Below are positions 21,113-32,690 of a stretch of DNA of 64,000 nt, piece after piece (within the stretch, counting starts at the first letter, position 1; the number at the start of each line of letters is the position of its first letter). The stretch lies in contig VTFK01000043.1 in the NCBI GenBank assembly GCA_009617715.1, positions 310,001 through 374,000 on the forward strand, written 5' to 3'. The notes under the pieces are model-generated. The model saw only the letters and a list, made by a program, of their open reading frames with translations. It had not been told where the DNA came from and searched no databases. This DNA comes from Plectrocnemia conspersa. Taxonomy: Eukaryota > Arthropoda > Insecta > Trichoptera > Polycentropodidae. The position numbers were made by a program, and so were the translations under genes.

Positions 21113-22236
21113 CAGGCGGCCCTCGACTTTCGAACGTTCGACTTTCGCACAATTCGCTATTTCGTACATTTAAAAAAAAAACATTTTTTAAATTTATTTT
21201 TTTCTAAAAAAAAATATAAACATGAGTGAGAAACGGAAAAACTTCAGTGTTGATACGAACAAAAAGAAATCAAGGACTCATTAACTTCACACAATTCGAG
21301 ACAGAGATTGAAATTATTAGACGTTCTGATAGCGGTGAATCTTTTGCTTCAATCGGACGTTCGTATGATACAAACAGGTCTACGATATGTTCAATTTTGC
21401 AAAAAAAAATATAATTAAGGAATACGTTCAAAATTGTGAAAATTAAAGATATATTTCCACAATCTTTAAAGATATGTTTCCAAAAAAACACGGTAAAAAT
21501 AAACATGGATGAAATGGAAAAATCTTTGTCATCATGGATCGGTGACCAACATCAAAAAGATCTCTGAGTGTTTTAATTATTCAAGCAAAAGCTCTTAGTT
21601 TGCACAAAGATTGGAAGGATTAATTAAAAAAATGATTTTAACACGGTTTTTCAAGCAAATAACGGTTGGTTTTACAATTTTAAAATGAGGTATTCTTTTC
21701 ATAATATTAAATTTACTGGAGAATCGGCTGATGCGGATAAAGATGCTGCAAAAGAATTTATTTCTTAATTATCCAAAATTATTTAAGATGGAGAATATTC
21801 CTCTAGCCAAATATTTAATGAAGATGAGACAGGTTTATTTTGGAAAACTTTTTAACAATAAAAAATATGAATGAAGCTTTCGCGCATCTTGACAAATTTT
21901 AAATATTATGGAAGATTGTGAACCCAATGGAGAACGCATATCTCAAGTGCGTAGGGCGATCAATAAAGACATAGCATGTTATAAAATACAACATGAAGAA
22001 AAGAAAAAGAATAGTGGAAAACAGTTAACTTTTGATAACGTTTTCAAAGGAAACACCCGCAAACCCCACTTGAACAGGTCTCTTAAACGCCTCCTAAGCA
22101 TCTTATATTTACTTGATAAATAAATATTTTAAAATACACACAATTTCAATTTTTTTTACTTCCCTCTACTTATAAACATTCAACTTTCGCACACATTTTC
22201 AGGAACCAATTATGTGCGAAAGTCGAGGGCTGCCTG
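21113..22236 (+). mobile_element. Tigger/pogo-type DNA transposon, internally deleted
   Basis: The ends are inverted repeats. The left is CAGGCGGCCCTCGACTTTCG and the right, read on the minus strand, is CAGGCAGCCCTCGACTTTCG (one mismatch in 20). The element is bounded by TA on both sides, the pogo/Tigger target duplication. Inside are recognisable pieces of a Tigger transposase in the right order (see next entry). At 1124 bp it is about half the length of a full Tigger element. The missing part is most of the DDE domain. The word GTTCGACTTTCG recurs just inside both ends. Confidence 0.9.
21222..22123 (+). pseudogene. Tigger-type transposase remnant (CENP-B-like HTH, partial DDE)
   Basis: Starts at an ATG (21222) with MSEKRKNFSVDTNKKK. 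The psq-type HTH follows after a frameshift (about 21280-21405: EIEIIRRSDSGESFASIGRS, then TICSILQ). The second CENP-B HTH reads EMEKSLSSWIGDQHQK (21511-21558) and FQANNGWFYNFK (about 21651). The linker has TGESADADKDAAKEF. The first DDE motif is IFNEDETGLFWK (about 21811-21849). It then jumps to the C-terminal LTIKNMNEAFAHLDKF (21853-21900) and DCEPNGERISQVRRAINKDI (from about 21914). The remaining DDE residues are deleted. Frameshifts and stops make it non-functional. The order and motifs are characteristic of the Tigger group. Confidence 0.85.
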
Positions 22237-22238
22237 TA
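22237..22238. repeat. TA target duplication, right of Tigger element
   Basis: TA directly after the 3' terminal repeat. Confidence 0.8.
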
Positions 22239-22789
22239 CGTATAAATGTATATATTTGTTGGTATTTTAAAATTGTAATGTATTTTATACTTTTGGCAAT
22301 CGTGACACATTAAGTTAACCTGTCAAGTCACGATGGTTATAATTTTAATAAATAAATAAATTAATTTAGTTGTCCAAAGCTAAAGCGAAATCTTTTACTG
22401 ATCTGGTACAGAAGAATTTGAGTGAGCGCAAGGCGTGTACAGAACGTTATTTACGTCGTTCTCATAATACGCTTGAACAGCAAAGCCACGATGTTCCCTA
22501 ATCAAATTTATGAAAAGTACTGAAAATGACAGAAACCTACAAAATTAAACCTATTTTTACTACAGCTCACACCAGTCCCAATATGAAAAAGTTTTGACCC
22601 TCACATTTAATCTATTTATATTAAAAACAATAGATATTGACATGTTAGTGAAAAAATATTCAACAAAAGTCGTATGCAAGTTAATATTTTATAGAGGTAA
22701 ACGATGAATATAAAAAAAATACATTTTTATTGTAACTTTCTAAAGAAAAATATTTCAATAAATAAAGGAGAACGTGGTTCAAACATTAT
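22239..22789. other. AT-rich stretch, nothing recognised
   Basis: AT-rich with a few more complex words near 22440-22500. No signal I can name. Confidence 0.4.
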
Positions 22790-23240
22790 CTATAGCTCAA
22801 ATGCTATCCAACATTCTATGGTCGACCCGTCACTTGTAAGGCACGGAAAAGGACAGATCAGCCCATAAAAGCTTCTTAGGCAAGATCGATAAGCGGGGGA
22901 AAAGTGGGTGTACGCAAATTGCGGTTTGTGAGTTGCGTAGATTGCGAAACCAAAACAACCAGAGTTCTAAATTACAAGAAAGTCGCCATTTACCGACCAT
23001 AGTAGCCATCTTATAAAGAAGGCTGAGAGCTGTTCTAGACAATATTGATTATAATAAAATTAACATTACCCAACTCAAATAAACAATACGTAATATGTAT
23101 GCTAAATTATAATTATAAATCATAATTTAATTCAATACCAAATTTAAGATTTTATAGATAATGAATTATGACCTGACATGTGACGCTCAGCCGCACCGTG
23201 CGGTGCACCCCATTGACCCCACGGTGAGGATCGTTGTAAA
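22790..23240. other. GC-richer islands 11 and 12 (possible noncoding elements)
   Basis: Two blocks. 22800-23045 has a 70-codon minus-strand frame of no recognisable family. 23170-23240 holds the short palindrome GCACCG-TG-CGGTGC followed by CCCATTGACCCC. Regulatory role is inference. Confidence 0.3.
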
Positions 23241-23870
23241 TAACAAAGGTGATCCTTTTTTCTTCGTATTCCATAAATTATCCCGGTAAGGGTGTGAGTG
23301 AATTTTATCAGAATATTGTTTCTTACACATTGATTATGCGTATCAGAAGGGTTTCGATGACGAAACTTTGCTATAGGGTAAGTACGTTATCACCATTCTG
23401 TTTTTGCCAATCTTTTTTTATTCGGTACTTTTTTAGGCTTTACGAACTATCCTTCGTGCGTTTCGATACGAAACATAAAATAAGAGTATACGTGTATGTT
23501 TGTTATGCTCGCAACTCGATAAATATGCATTGAATATTTCTGAATTCATAAATAAAAATAAATTTTGTGGTACACATCGAATTTATTATTATCTTGATAA
23601 CCTTTGATAAAAATAAATATTTTATTATATAAGAGATATTAATAACCATTCTCAATTCACCAGACATAAATCGAAGTAAATGTATAATTTGAAAGAAAGC
23701 TGCGCAATCTTTGAATTTGCAACAATTATTTTCATAGTGTTATAATGTTAAATAATATTATTGTTAATAAATAAATTGCAAACGGACACCCTATACATGA
23801 AAAATATTACAACATTTAATTATATATTTTATCTAACACATTTTCACCCCCACACACACCGTTTATATTT
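23241..23870. other. Mixed stretch, nothing firm
   Basis: A plus-strand 94-codon frame (23249-23533) lacks a recognisable domain. A GGGTAAGTACG word at about 23377 resembles a 5' splice site but has no supporting partner. The rest is AT-rich. Confidence 0.35.
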
Positions 23871-24350
23871 TTATTACACAACAACCTGACCATGCGCGAT
23901 AATATCTTCTCTCGTCGAATCATATTCGCGAGGCCAACATGGATTTTCGATCTACTCACTTACTTTCCCACCGGTCGAGATTTCATGAGCGATCGTCCAA
24001 CAGATATACGGAATAGCCTTTTTATTTCAGCCGTGTGTTTGGTATTTTATTCTTTCTTTTTAGCGAGGCGAGCGAGCGATCGTAAAACAAAAAAGTTTCG
24101 GAAAAACTGCGAGAACTAAATTAGTATATCGCGTGCGGTTTATTTCAACGTTTGTTCCAGCGCCGGCCCTGTGCGGCGCACATTATACAGAGGGAACGAC
24201 CAATAAGACTTTGCGTAAACAGGGCCGGATTGAGCTTTGCATACGGAAACACCGGAACCGGAAGCAGACAATTGAAAGTCGGGTTAAATGTCGTTGGATA
24301 GTAAAAAAAGTCAATATAGGATCGTTGCTTGGGCTCATTTGATGCACTTG
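23871..24350. other. GC-richer island 13 with a GC-rich inverted repeat
   Basis: CCGGCCCTG (24163-24171) and CAGGGCCGG (24220-24228) form perfect 9-bp inverted arms 48 nt apart. Overlapping frames on both strands (69 and 67 codons) look like stop-poor noise. Possible noncoding element. Confidence 0.35.
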
Positions 24351-24884
24351 ATAGTGATTTAGACGTTTAAGGGCCATAATATACATTGAGGCTATAAATT
24401 GTTTTGTATTAGATCAAGTGAAATTTCTAAAAGTATCCAAATCCGACACGAAAATGTTTAATCTTCTGATTTAATATAACTCAAGTTCGAAATCGGTTCT
24501 TATAACTTTTACATTTTCCTTCTGCTCAATTGATAATTTAATTAAGTTAAAAGTCTTCCTTTAGCAAGTTTGACGTTCAACTGCAAACTTCCGCTTTGGT
24601 TATTATCTTTCAATTAAAATAATAATTGTTGAATATAAGATTGTGTTAATACAATATTTTTAAATTTATATTACGTTTATGTTAAAATATATTAAGCTTA
24701 GTGATAGAAACAATATTATTTTGATAATAAAAACAATAAAAATATATAAGACTCGAAAATATTTTTTTTAATATGAATTATATTTACATAATATCAACAA
24801 ATTGTTTTCATAAAATAATTTAATAAATTTTAAATTTTCTCTTCTAAAAATGTTATATTTTTTTAGTTGACCTAAAAAAATTTT
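24351..24884. other. AT-rich stretch, nothing recognised
   Basis: AT-rich sequence with no signal seen. Confidence 0.45.
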
Positions 24885-25110
24885 TTACAGGCCTTTGACA
24901 ACGTAGGTAAAAATAAACTTAATGTATTCGTGGCAAAATTGTAATGCACGAAAAAATCCAAATTAATGTATATAATCCAAGACGTAAACAGGAAAGTAAT
25001 GCTGATATATTATATTATCAATTAGCCGTGATAAAATATAAATAGCAATCATAGAGGAACTAAACTAAATTCAGCATATGCAGACGATATTCCAGACGAA
25101 ATAATCTATT
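24885..25110 (+). pseudogene. Non-LTR reverse transcriptase core relic (AFDNV...AYADD)
   Basis: In one frame, 24891 begins AFDNV with a following VAKL, as in the conserved K-A-F-D-x-V...L-x-x-K-L motif of non-LTR RTs. In the same frame 25065-25103 reads RGTKLNSAYADDIPDE, with the catalytic A-Y-A-D-D box at 25074-25088. The intervening text has several stops, and the spacing is shorter than in an intact RT, so an internal deletion is likely. This is the only place in the window where the YADD box itself is readable. Confidence 0.6.
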
Positions 25111-25929
25111 GAGAAGCTTAAAGGCACAACGTGCCTTGTATAATTATAGCGATAACTTTGGGTATGTTTCACTAGTTTGGTTTTTTTTTAGAGCACTTCT
25201 TTAAGCCACTATTAGGGAATATACAGTCAGAAAAATCTGGAAGAACTCTGTTTTTGCTAGCCACCTATTTACAAGTATGTTAAAAGTTACGCAAAAACCA
25301 TCTGTAGAATAGTATTAAATTGTTCCCATCCAGGTACTCGAATTATGCCCTAACCATGATATATATAATTTAATGTAACTATTCCTGTTTAGATGTTTTT
25401 ATGTATTTTTTTATTACTAATAGTGTATTTTTATTTGCAGGATGAATATAAGATGATAAACTAGAATTCGAATTGAAATGATTTTATGCAAGATTGCATC
25501 TAAATATAATTATAAAATATAATATCTAATAAGTACTGAATAATTCTGTTTCTTCAACATTGAATTTAAATGAAATTTTAATGGTCAAATTTATGTACTT
25601 TAAATAAACTTTAAATACAAAATAATTGAAAAACTGATTGTTTTAATGTAAGATCATCACAACTGTACATTCTTATATTTATTAATGAGTTTTATACAAA
25701 AATTATTAAAAGTATTTTCAAAAGCAGCTTTGGAAAAAAATACCACAAAAAACTAAGATTTTTGAGATTTCGTAAGCTAATGATGCGCAATATTTTAAAG
25801 AGCTACTATTAATGAGCCACAAATTGAATAAAAATGTGTTTTAAAAGGGTACACCACATCATATGTGTTTATATATTGTTACTCTGATGACCATCAGCTT
25901 TCAGCTTTTATTTAAAGAGACCTGTTGAC
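25111..25929. other. AT-rich stretch, nothing firm
   Basis: Contains a good-looking 3' splice word (TACTAAT then TTTTTATTTGCAG, ending 25440), but the sequence after it meets a stop within eight codons and no donor site supports an exon. Confidence 0.4.
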
Positions 25930-26220
25930 CGTCAGAAAATAACTTACCGCATAAACGCGTTAAAAGCGAAATTCCGTCAATTTTCTGTACGTCACAATTA
26001 GAGACCTAGTCTAGGTAAAAGCATTACCAACAGACGTATATCCTTTTTGGAGATGCAAAAAAAATAATTTACAAAGGAAGGTAATGTAGTACTTATGAAT
26101 TTATCTTTTAATGACGGTTAAGAAATGAATGTCAAGAGCGTCATTTAAACAGCTATAAGGCGGTTGGAATAGTTGGTGCCGATCTTGACCGCGCGCTCAT
26201 TAACGGATAACCTTATTTTT
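25930..26220. other. GC-richer island 14 (possible noncoding element)
   Basis: Blocks such as ACCGCATAAACGCGTTAAAA and GGTGCCGATCTTGACCGCGC stand out from AT-rich flanks. No coding signal. Confidence 0.3.
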
Positions 26221-27180
26221 GGGCTTTTACTGTCATAATTCTAAATACTATATAATACAACTGTAATAACCTAAAATACATATGTCAAAAAGAGTATGAT
26301 TTGAATAATATAACACATTTAGAATGTTTTATTGCTGAATGTGATTCACTAATTTACTAATACAAGTCAAATCCTAGCAGATTTTGATTTTTTATGTTGT
26401 ATGATAGTTTGAATAGATAGTTTTTGTTAGTTTTAAATTGAGAAACAATAATAATTAATGATGTTTTAAGTTAGTCTATATCAAAGCTACAATTGCGCGT
26501 ACTTTTACTTTTTCTTTAAAACACAAAACGATAAATACATAACTTTCTAATCAATAAAAAACCCAAGCTTTATATGCGATTTCTCAACACAAATAATTGG
26601 AAAGCTTAAACGTAATATAGAAGGTTTTTATTATAGGTCAATATGAATTATATCCTTGAACATATCACTATCGCATTATTGCCTTTGAGAAGTTCAGAAA
26701 GTAAATAATGCAATAAGTAGACTTTCTTCTCAGACTTATTAAAATGGTATAAGTGATCTTTACTATTCGCTGGCTAAGCCAAAAATCAATAGGGATTTTT
26801 TTTAATTAGAGAACCGTTTGTCAATTCAACATTATGTATTTATATTATTAAATATAAAAAACATAATTTAACATATTTTAATTATATTATCTGAAATCAT
26901 AATAAACTTATTGTTTTCTTTTAAAATAGTAACAATAAAAAAATCCAATAAAAAACACAATCTTAGACTATTATTGTTAATTTAAAATTATAATACATAC
27001 ATTTCTTACATCAAAAATTCTCTGTTATTGCTTTACAAATGTATTTATATTGTATCTAATTTTGTCTACCCATTTACAAACAACAAGTTCAACAACAGAT
27101 TTTATATCATATTTACGATCTCATAACTGTGATTTATAACGTACAACGTAACGATACCATTATCATTTAACGTCTTATTT
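26221..27180. other. AT-rich stretch, nothing recognised
   Basis: AT-rich low-complexity sequence. Confidence 0.45.
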
Positions 27181-27500
27181 TCACGATGCTCAACCGAAGA
27201 ATAGAAAGAAGGAAGGAAAAAACATATCGTGCAACAAAAACGAACAAGTAAAAAAACACTCCCATGTTCTATTGTGGACCGAGCATAGACCTATGGGCAA
27301 AAATAGGGCATCTAATGGCGACGCACGCAAAGGACCGCCGCTACCACATTAGAGCCTCGTTTGAGACACGTCAAGGGCCGCAGGGGTCCGACAGACACTC
27401 AAGGACCCCAGGAAGACCCCCGGAGCATTAACGGAAGTTCCCCGTGGGGTTGAAGCACGAAGCGTCCTCTGAATTACGCTCGAAAAAACTCACTGAAAAA
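27181..27500. other. GC-rich island 15 (possible noncoding element)
   Basis: One of the most GC-rich parts of the window (CGCAGGGGTCCGACAGACAC, then AGGACCCCAGGAAGACCCCC). The word GGTCCGAC...CAAGGAC recurs in island 21 at about 37009-37033. Neither strand shows a plausible protein. Confidence 0.35.
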
Positions 27501-28089
27501 TAAATATGTATGGCACAAATAAAATAAACTGTCAAAAAAGATTGTTTTATTTAAGAGGACAAATTGGATTTACATCGAAACTTTAAAATTTGTGAAGTAT
27601 TTTATAATTTGCAATTCTAACAGTATATAAGTACTAAAAGTTTGAGGACGTCCGACCAAGATATGTATGTAAAATCAATACTTATGAAAATATTTGTACA
27701 CACTACAGTTCTATTTTAACAGTGTGTATATAAAAATATTTCAGACAAATAAGTAAAGTATAGCTATTGAAAACGTGTTTCTTCATTTATGCTATATTGC
27801 AACATTTTTCAGATCTTCTCCAACAGAATTCCTTTATAGTTTACTAGGAAGTTTTTAAATAAAAACGCTTCAAAAAAGGATAGATAGTAACACGAATCAC
27901 TATAATAAATTATACGTTACAAGTAATATTTTTGGAGTCCAACTAAAGTGAAATATTCCTTGTTGCTAGATAAGCTTTAGAGAAAAATTCTCAAACATAA
28001 AAAAAAGAGAATGGTTTATATATATTTAAATATCCTAGCGTTTTTAATTTACGGCATTAAGATAAGCTATCTATATCTTTGAATAATAT
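27501..28089. other. AT-rich stretch, nothing recognised
   Basis: AT-rich sequence before the SINE-like copy. Confidence 0.4.
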
Positions 28090-28400
28090 TCAGTGATGCC
28101 TCGTGAGTTTCAGCTGTGTTTGTTTTTCAATTTATATTTTGTCTGGGAGATCAAAATAAATCATTGACAGATTAGGTTTTTTTAGATTTTCCTGATAAAG
28201 TTGTAATTATGAATTTAAATAAAGCATTTAGATACAAAAAAATATATATTAATAAGCTACTCCAGCTCACGTACATTATTTTATATGTACAAAAAAAATG
28301 ATCATAGGTATAGAACAACAAATATTTTTTTCACTATTTATTAATAACACGAATTTGAAGTAACATTGTCAACTTTTACAATAAAGAAATCGTAGCTACC
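28090..28400 (+). mobile_element. SINE-like repeat family S1, copy 1
   Basis: Shares with 33535-33840 the blocks TTTTGTCTGG(G/A)AGATC, GACAGATTAGGTTTTTTTAG (compare CACAGATTAGGTTGTG) and a tail TTTACAATAAA. The tRNA-like head is poorly preserved here. Decayed copy. Confidence 0.45.
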
Positions 28401-28814
28401 CAGAGAATTAAAGTTAAGTGTTTTGCAAAAGTAATGACGGAAGATTTAGAAAGAACTACCCCCGCTAATCTTCGTATTATTTACATACAAGTTGTTCGTC
28501 GTAGATATATATTTTTCTCAATTTTATAAATCTCCCTTTTGCGCACGCCTCTGTGTCGTGAGAGAAAAAAAAATACAAAGAGGATTGTTATTTTATTACG
28601 TCGCGTCGAGTATCAAGAGCGGAAGACGAGCCACAATCGTTTCTGTGCTCAACGCTTTTGTCTCTCGTCTTTTGCTTACCCATATCACTATAGAATTCAA
28701 AAGCTACGCTTGGAATGTATATACTTATAAATAAGTGGATATATAGCCTTCAATTTCAATACTATGATTATTTAACTCGGTTATTATCGATCGTAGACAA
28801 TTTATAATAGCGAC
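28401..28814. other. Mixed stretch with a modest island
   Basis: 28540-28720 is more complex (ACGTCGCGTCGAGTATCAAG, TCTCTCGTCTTTTGCTTACC). Two overlapping frames of 63 and 80 codons are without recognisable domains. It may be the 5' side of the RT relic that follows. Confidence 0.3.
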
Positions 28815-29330
28815 CGATTGTCGAAAAAATATTTCACTACCTCAGGTGTTCCTCAAGGGTCCAACCTGGCCACTTTACGGTATTTATTATTGACATAAAC
28901 ACGACAGTTACAAATTTAAGTCTTATTTTGTATTTTTTTTTTTTTAGATGCACTTGATCTGTTCCGAACTCATCTCTACAGATGGATTTAAATTCTCTAC
29001 GGAGATGAGCTTCAGTTAATCGTCTGCTTTTTAGTGTCGAGAAGTACCATATTATTCTTACGAACTTGCTTGGAACGATCTCGGAATTATTTTTGAGAGC
29101 AAATAGAGGTTCTACGCGTAAACGAGGTCTGCAAAAATTCATCCAAAATGATTGGTTTTGTTATGAGGAACGCGTTTCACTTTGACAATCCGTCAGTTAT
29201 TAGTTTCCTCTATGACACTTTAGTTCTAAGCATTTTTGAATCAATGGAATCTCCTAATAACCAAATATGACTGTCGCCTTCCATCTCTTTAATACGATAT
29301 GTCAGCTTTGTTAAGCTAATCTAGTTCGAA
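28815..29330 (+). pseudogene. Non-LTR (Jockey-like) reverse transcriptase relic
   Basis: Pieces of the RT appear in the correct order. TTSGVPQGSNLATL (about 28836-28877) is the R-x-G-V-P-Q-G-S box. The palm YADD segment is lost in a T-run (28927-28946). LQMDLNSLRR, stop, ASVNRLLFSVEKY (about 28975-29050) matches the usual L-Q-x-D-L-x-x-L-x-x-W...N-x-L-x-x-N-x-x-K-C segment. GFVMRNAFHFD, then VISFLYDTLVLSIFES (about 29156-29245), matches the (L)-G-F-x-x-R-(N)...L-x-x-L-Y-x-x-L-V-R-S-x-L-E segment. Frameshifts and stops are frequent. The order and spacing make the assignment convincing although every motif is mutated. Confidence 0.75.
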
Positions 29331-29539
29331 TTGTAATAATAACCTGTTAGATAACGATTGTATTAATAAACTGTTGGGTAGCGATGGTCTTAAAAAACTG
29401 TAACTTAATAAATATGAGTAAATAAAGTCAAGGTGAAAGACAGGTTATTCTATTGTAAATATAATATGGTACAAATAATAAAATTTAACACTTAAGGTGT
29501 CAGATTATACAATATATCACACTTCCTTCCACATAACAG
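29331..29539. other. AT-rich stretch, nothing recognised
   Basis: AT-rich spacer. Confidence 0.4.
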
Positions 29540-29790
29540 CATAACTTGATATTCTCTTGTCAGAAGCGAGGGAGAGAATAATTGAATTTTTACGTCGATA
29601 ATCGGGGATGTGTTTGAGGGTTGATATAACAACAGCAATTTTTTTCTGAAAGATATTGGATTATGTGAGTTTTGCTCAATTTTTACATCAGCACACCTAC
29701 CGGCTCAGATGGCGAATGGGAGGAATCGGAAAGCTCGGGGGGGAAATTGAAAAGTCGCACATGCGAGCGAGGTTGAGCAATAAAAAATAA
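29540..29790. other. GC-richer island 16 (possible noncoding element)
   Basis: Contains CACACCTACCGGCTCAGATG, then GCTCGGGGGGG (a G7 run) and TCGCACATGCGAGCGAGG. Coding looks unlikely. Regulatory role is inference. Confidence 0.3.
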
Positions 29791-30594
29791 CAGATATAAA
29801 AAAGTAGGATTTCTAATACAAAAAAAAAATATTATTTTAGTATTTTAATTGAACTAGGAAAATCTGAGATAATATGATCGATACAGTTTGTGAAGAGTCG
29901 TTCTAGATTGTTTGAGCTTAATTTTTTATTTCATATAATATTATAACATTTTAATGTTTGTTTTTAAATAAGTAACTATTTATACTAGGAGTAATTCGAC
30001 ATTTTTAATAATATTCAGAAGTGAGACTATTGATTATGTCTGAAAAGGTAAATTTAATACTGAATATGATATAAAAATAAACAACAGTACTTAAAAGTAT
30101 ACGTAAAATTCAAGTCATTAAAAATTATCAACACCTTAAAATTCGTAAAGCCAATGAATAATCTGAGAATAATTTATTTTTTAAAATTATCTTAAGAAGT
30201 CATTTTTTTGCCTGACTGGTAAAATACTCTGGATTTTGCAAATATTTAATTGTCGACATAAATGTCTGGTTTCTTTGATTATATAATTTCTCTTTAATTA
30301 CCCGTTGAAATTTCGAGCTTAGCGCAAAATTGACATTCGACTGTCAATAATAATTGTGAGACATTTGTCAATATCAGCTGATGCTTCTTTACAAAAACAA
30401 TAAAAAAAACCTTTTTAGATTATCGAAAAAAAAAAAGCCCTAAATCGGCCTAAAATTGTACATTCTGCCGATTCCTACGCCTAATTTATTTATATCAAAG
30501 CGGGTTCTTAGATCACTAAAGTTAAGATAAAGCCGCAGGCTGGTTAGAGTAAAGAAAAATCGCAAAAAATGTTATGTATTGAAATATTAGGATC
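29791..30594. other. AT-rich stretch, nothing recognised
   Basis: AT-rich with no signal seen. Confidence 0.45.
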
Positions 30595-30770
30595 TTCCCA
30601 AAAATCTGGCACGAACACCTTCAGAACAGTTTTTGTGTTTTATTTTATTACGTTAGAAAAATTTGTACACAATATTTTTTATTTCTAGACCCTATTAAAA
30701 CCATTCAAAAAAAGTATGCATTTTTATGCATCGTTATAAAAAGGGCAGTGGTTGTAAACATTTTTTAAAT
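30595..30770 (+). repeat. Repeat family C, partial copy
   Basis: Contains CTGGCACGAAC at 30605, then ATTAAAACCATTCAAAAAAA, GTATGCAT, TTATGCATCGTTATAAAAA and GGGCAGTGGTTGTAAA. These match the right part of family C at 16155-16255 and 55412-55525. Confidence 0.5.
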
Positions 30771-32109
30771 ATTTGTACATATTTAATTTAATATAATAAA
30801 AATGCCACAAAAATTTTTTCGAGAAATGACAATTCTCGATTTGACATTTTTCTTGAAACGAAATACTAGTTTACACTATATATTCATAACAAAATAATTT
30901 TTGCTAATAGAGTTTACCAAAAATGTTTGCAAGTAGAAATGATAGAAATATGTATAATTCAGTTAATAGAACAATAGTAGATTTCTTAATTTTTAATTTA
31001 AATTAACATATGTGAATATAACCAAATATTTTAAAATTTAGGTTGAAATTAAAATCGTTAATAAAAATGTGATTTTTTTTCTCTAAAGAGATAATTTGTA
31101 TATTTTTTTATAAAATGTTTCTTTTAATACGATAACTATTTTACAAATTATCATATAAAATAAATGGTATACAGGTGTGTAACCATTTTTATACTAACAT
31201 TTTTTTTATTAGGTACAATATAATAAGTTTTATAATTTAAGGGAAAATAAAAAAATTTAAAGGAAAAGAAAAAAAATATTATTGCATGTATTTTTTATAT
31301 TTTATATAATATATTTTTATGTGTAAAGTATATTTTTATATTTTTTCCAATACCGATATTTCGGTATTAAATTTTAAATATTCCCAAATAACTATTTTAA
31401 AAAATGTTTACATTATTAAAATACCTAATTGTTGTATTATAAATGTTCAAACAAACGTCAGCATTTTTAATTACGATTAAAACATAAAATTATATGCCGT
31501 CAACTTTCCTACAAAAATAGTTTAAAAATAAACATATAAATAGATATTTTCTACGGTTTTTTTACTTTAATTTACATATTTTTTTAAATTGAAATATAAT
31601 AAAACTATGTACAAAAGTTTATGCAATAAATATTGTTCTGTTATAAAAAAAAACTCAACATACCTGCTCTATACAATTAAAACTTAATTGTAAATGATTT
31701 TGTTTGAACTTTTTTTTAATTAGTATAGTTAGGAAACGATTATTAATGTACATAAATATCGTCACAATTGAATTAATATTAGACATATTTAAAAAAGAAA
31801 ATAAATAAAAAAAATATATTTATATTAACGTAAATTTTGGGAATCTGGAAAAAATATTTTTTTGGCTTTTATCCAATGTTTGCGTGCTTGAAAGCTTGTT
31901 GCTTTCTTTTTATGTCTCGAAAGGCAACACTGCCAAAGAGGTTCACAACAAAAAATCACTATATTTAATTTATTATTAAGTTATTCCGCGACAATTTTTG
32001 TATGCAATTTCATAAAAATCCAACGTAAATTTTTTTAATATTTTTTTTCACATTATCTTAATAAGTTTGCCTAGCTAAATACATGAATTACAAAATTTTA
32101 TAATATGTT
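30771..32109. other. Very AT-rich stretch, nothing recognised
   Basis: Among the most AT-rich parts of the window. A somewhat complex patch near 31865-31955 (ATGTTTGCGTGCTTGAAAGC, then AAGGCAACACTGCC) is noted without interpretation. Confidence 0.45.
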
Positions 32110-32560
32110 CAATCCAACTGAACTTGTGCGGTGTAGTTTCGGTCATTACGCACGGCAGTGGCAAACTGCAAAGTTTTATGAGCCGTGCCAAGGATACTTA
32201 TTAAAGGTTAATTTGTCTAAGCCGGAGCTAACTACTAACTGCCTGCTTTCATGTTCAAGTTAACTCGGCCGGTTAGTAACCAATTCCGGGGTCCGGGCCA
32301 GGTCGCGGCTTGCACACGTGGCGAAACAATTTCGCACGGCGGTTTTTGGATTCCAATTATTCGAAGCGGGCCTCAGACATGGATAGAGGAAAAGCGAGAA
32401 GACTAACTTGTTAATCCCTATGAGGTAATTGAATTTTCCGCAGGCTATATTTGTTTGTTACATTGTTACAAGTGTGTGGGAAATTCGCAAATGGAATTTT
32501 GTTAAGAGCAGCCGGATGTCATTTTACAATTATACATTAGCGATAGGGTTGTTGAAGCTA
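32110..32560. other. GC-richer island 17 (possible noncoding element)
   Basis: Has a 7-bp inverted repeat GCACGGC/GCCGTGC (about 32149-32192), TTCCGGGGTCCGGGCCAGG and ACACGTGGCGAAACAATTTC. No recognisable coding. Possible regulatory block. Confidence 0.35.
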
Positions 32561-32663
32561 TATTGCTTCCATGGCAAGGTCTATTTAAATTATAAACGTA
32601 TCTGTTTGGTCCGATTATAAAATCAAGTGTGTCACAAATGTGAAGACATTTTAAGTAATTCGC

Positions 32664-32690
32664 AAAAAAAAAAAAAAAAAAAAAAAAAAA
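32664..32690 (+). repeat. Poly-A run (A27)
   Basis: 27 consecutive A. It could be the tail of a retroposed sequence, but no AATAAA lies at the usual distance and I see no source transcript upstream. Confidence 0.85.

Noticed and set aside
24891..24906. 16-nt micro-exon between TTTTTTACAG and GTAAAA
   Set aside because: The bases encode the AFDNV motif of a reverse transcriptase relic, so the splice-like flanks are coincidental.
25412..25464. 3' splice site with terminal exon
   Set aside because: Good acceptor, but the following frames stop quickly and there is no matching upstream donor or coding similarity.
32429..32690. Processed pseudogene ending in the A27 run
   Set aside because: No polyadenylation signal at the usual distance, no target duplication and no recognisable source sequence.
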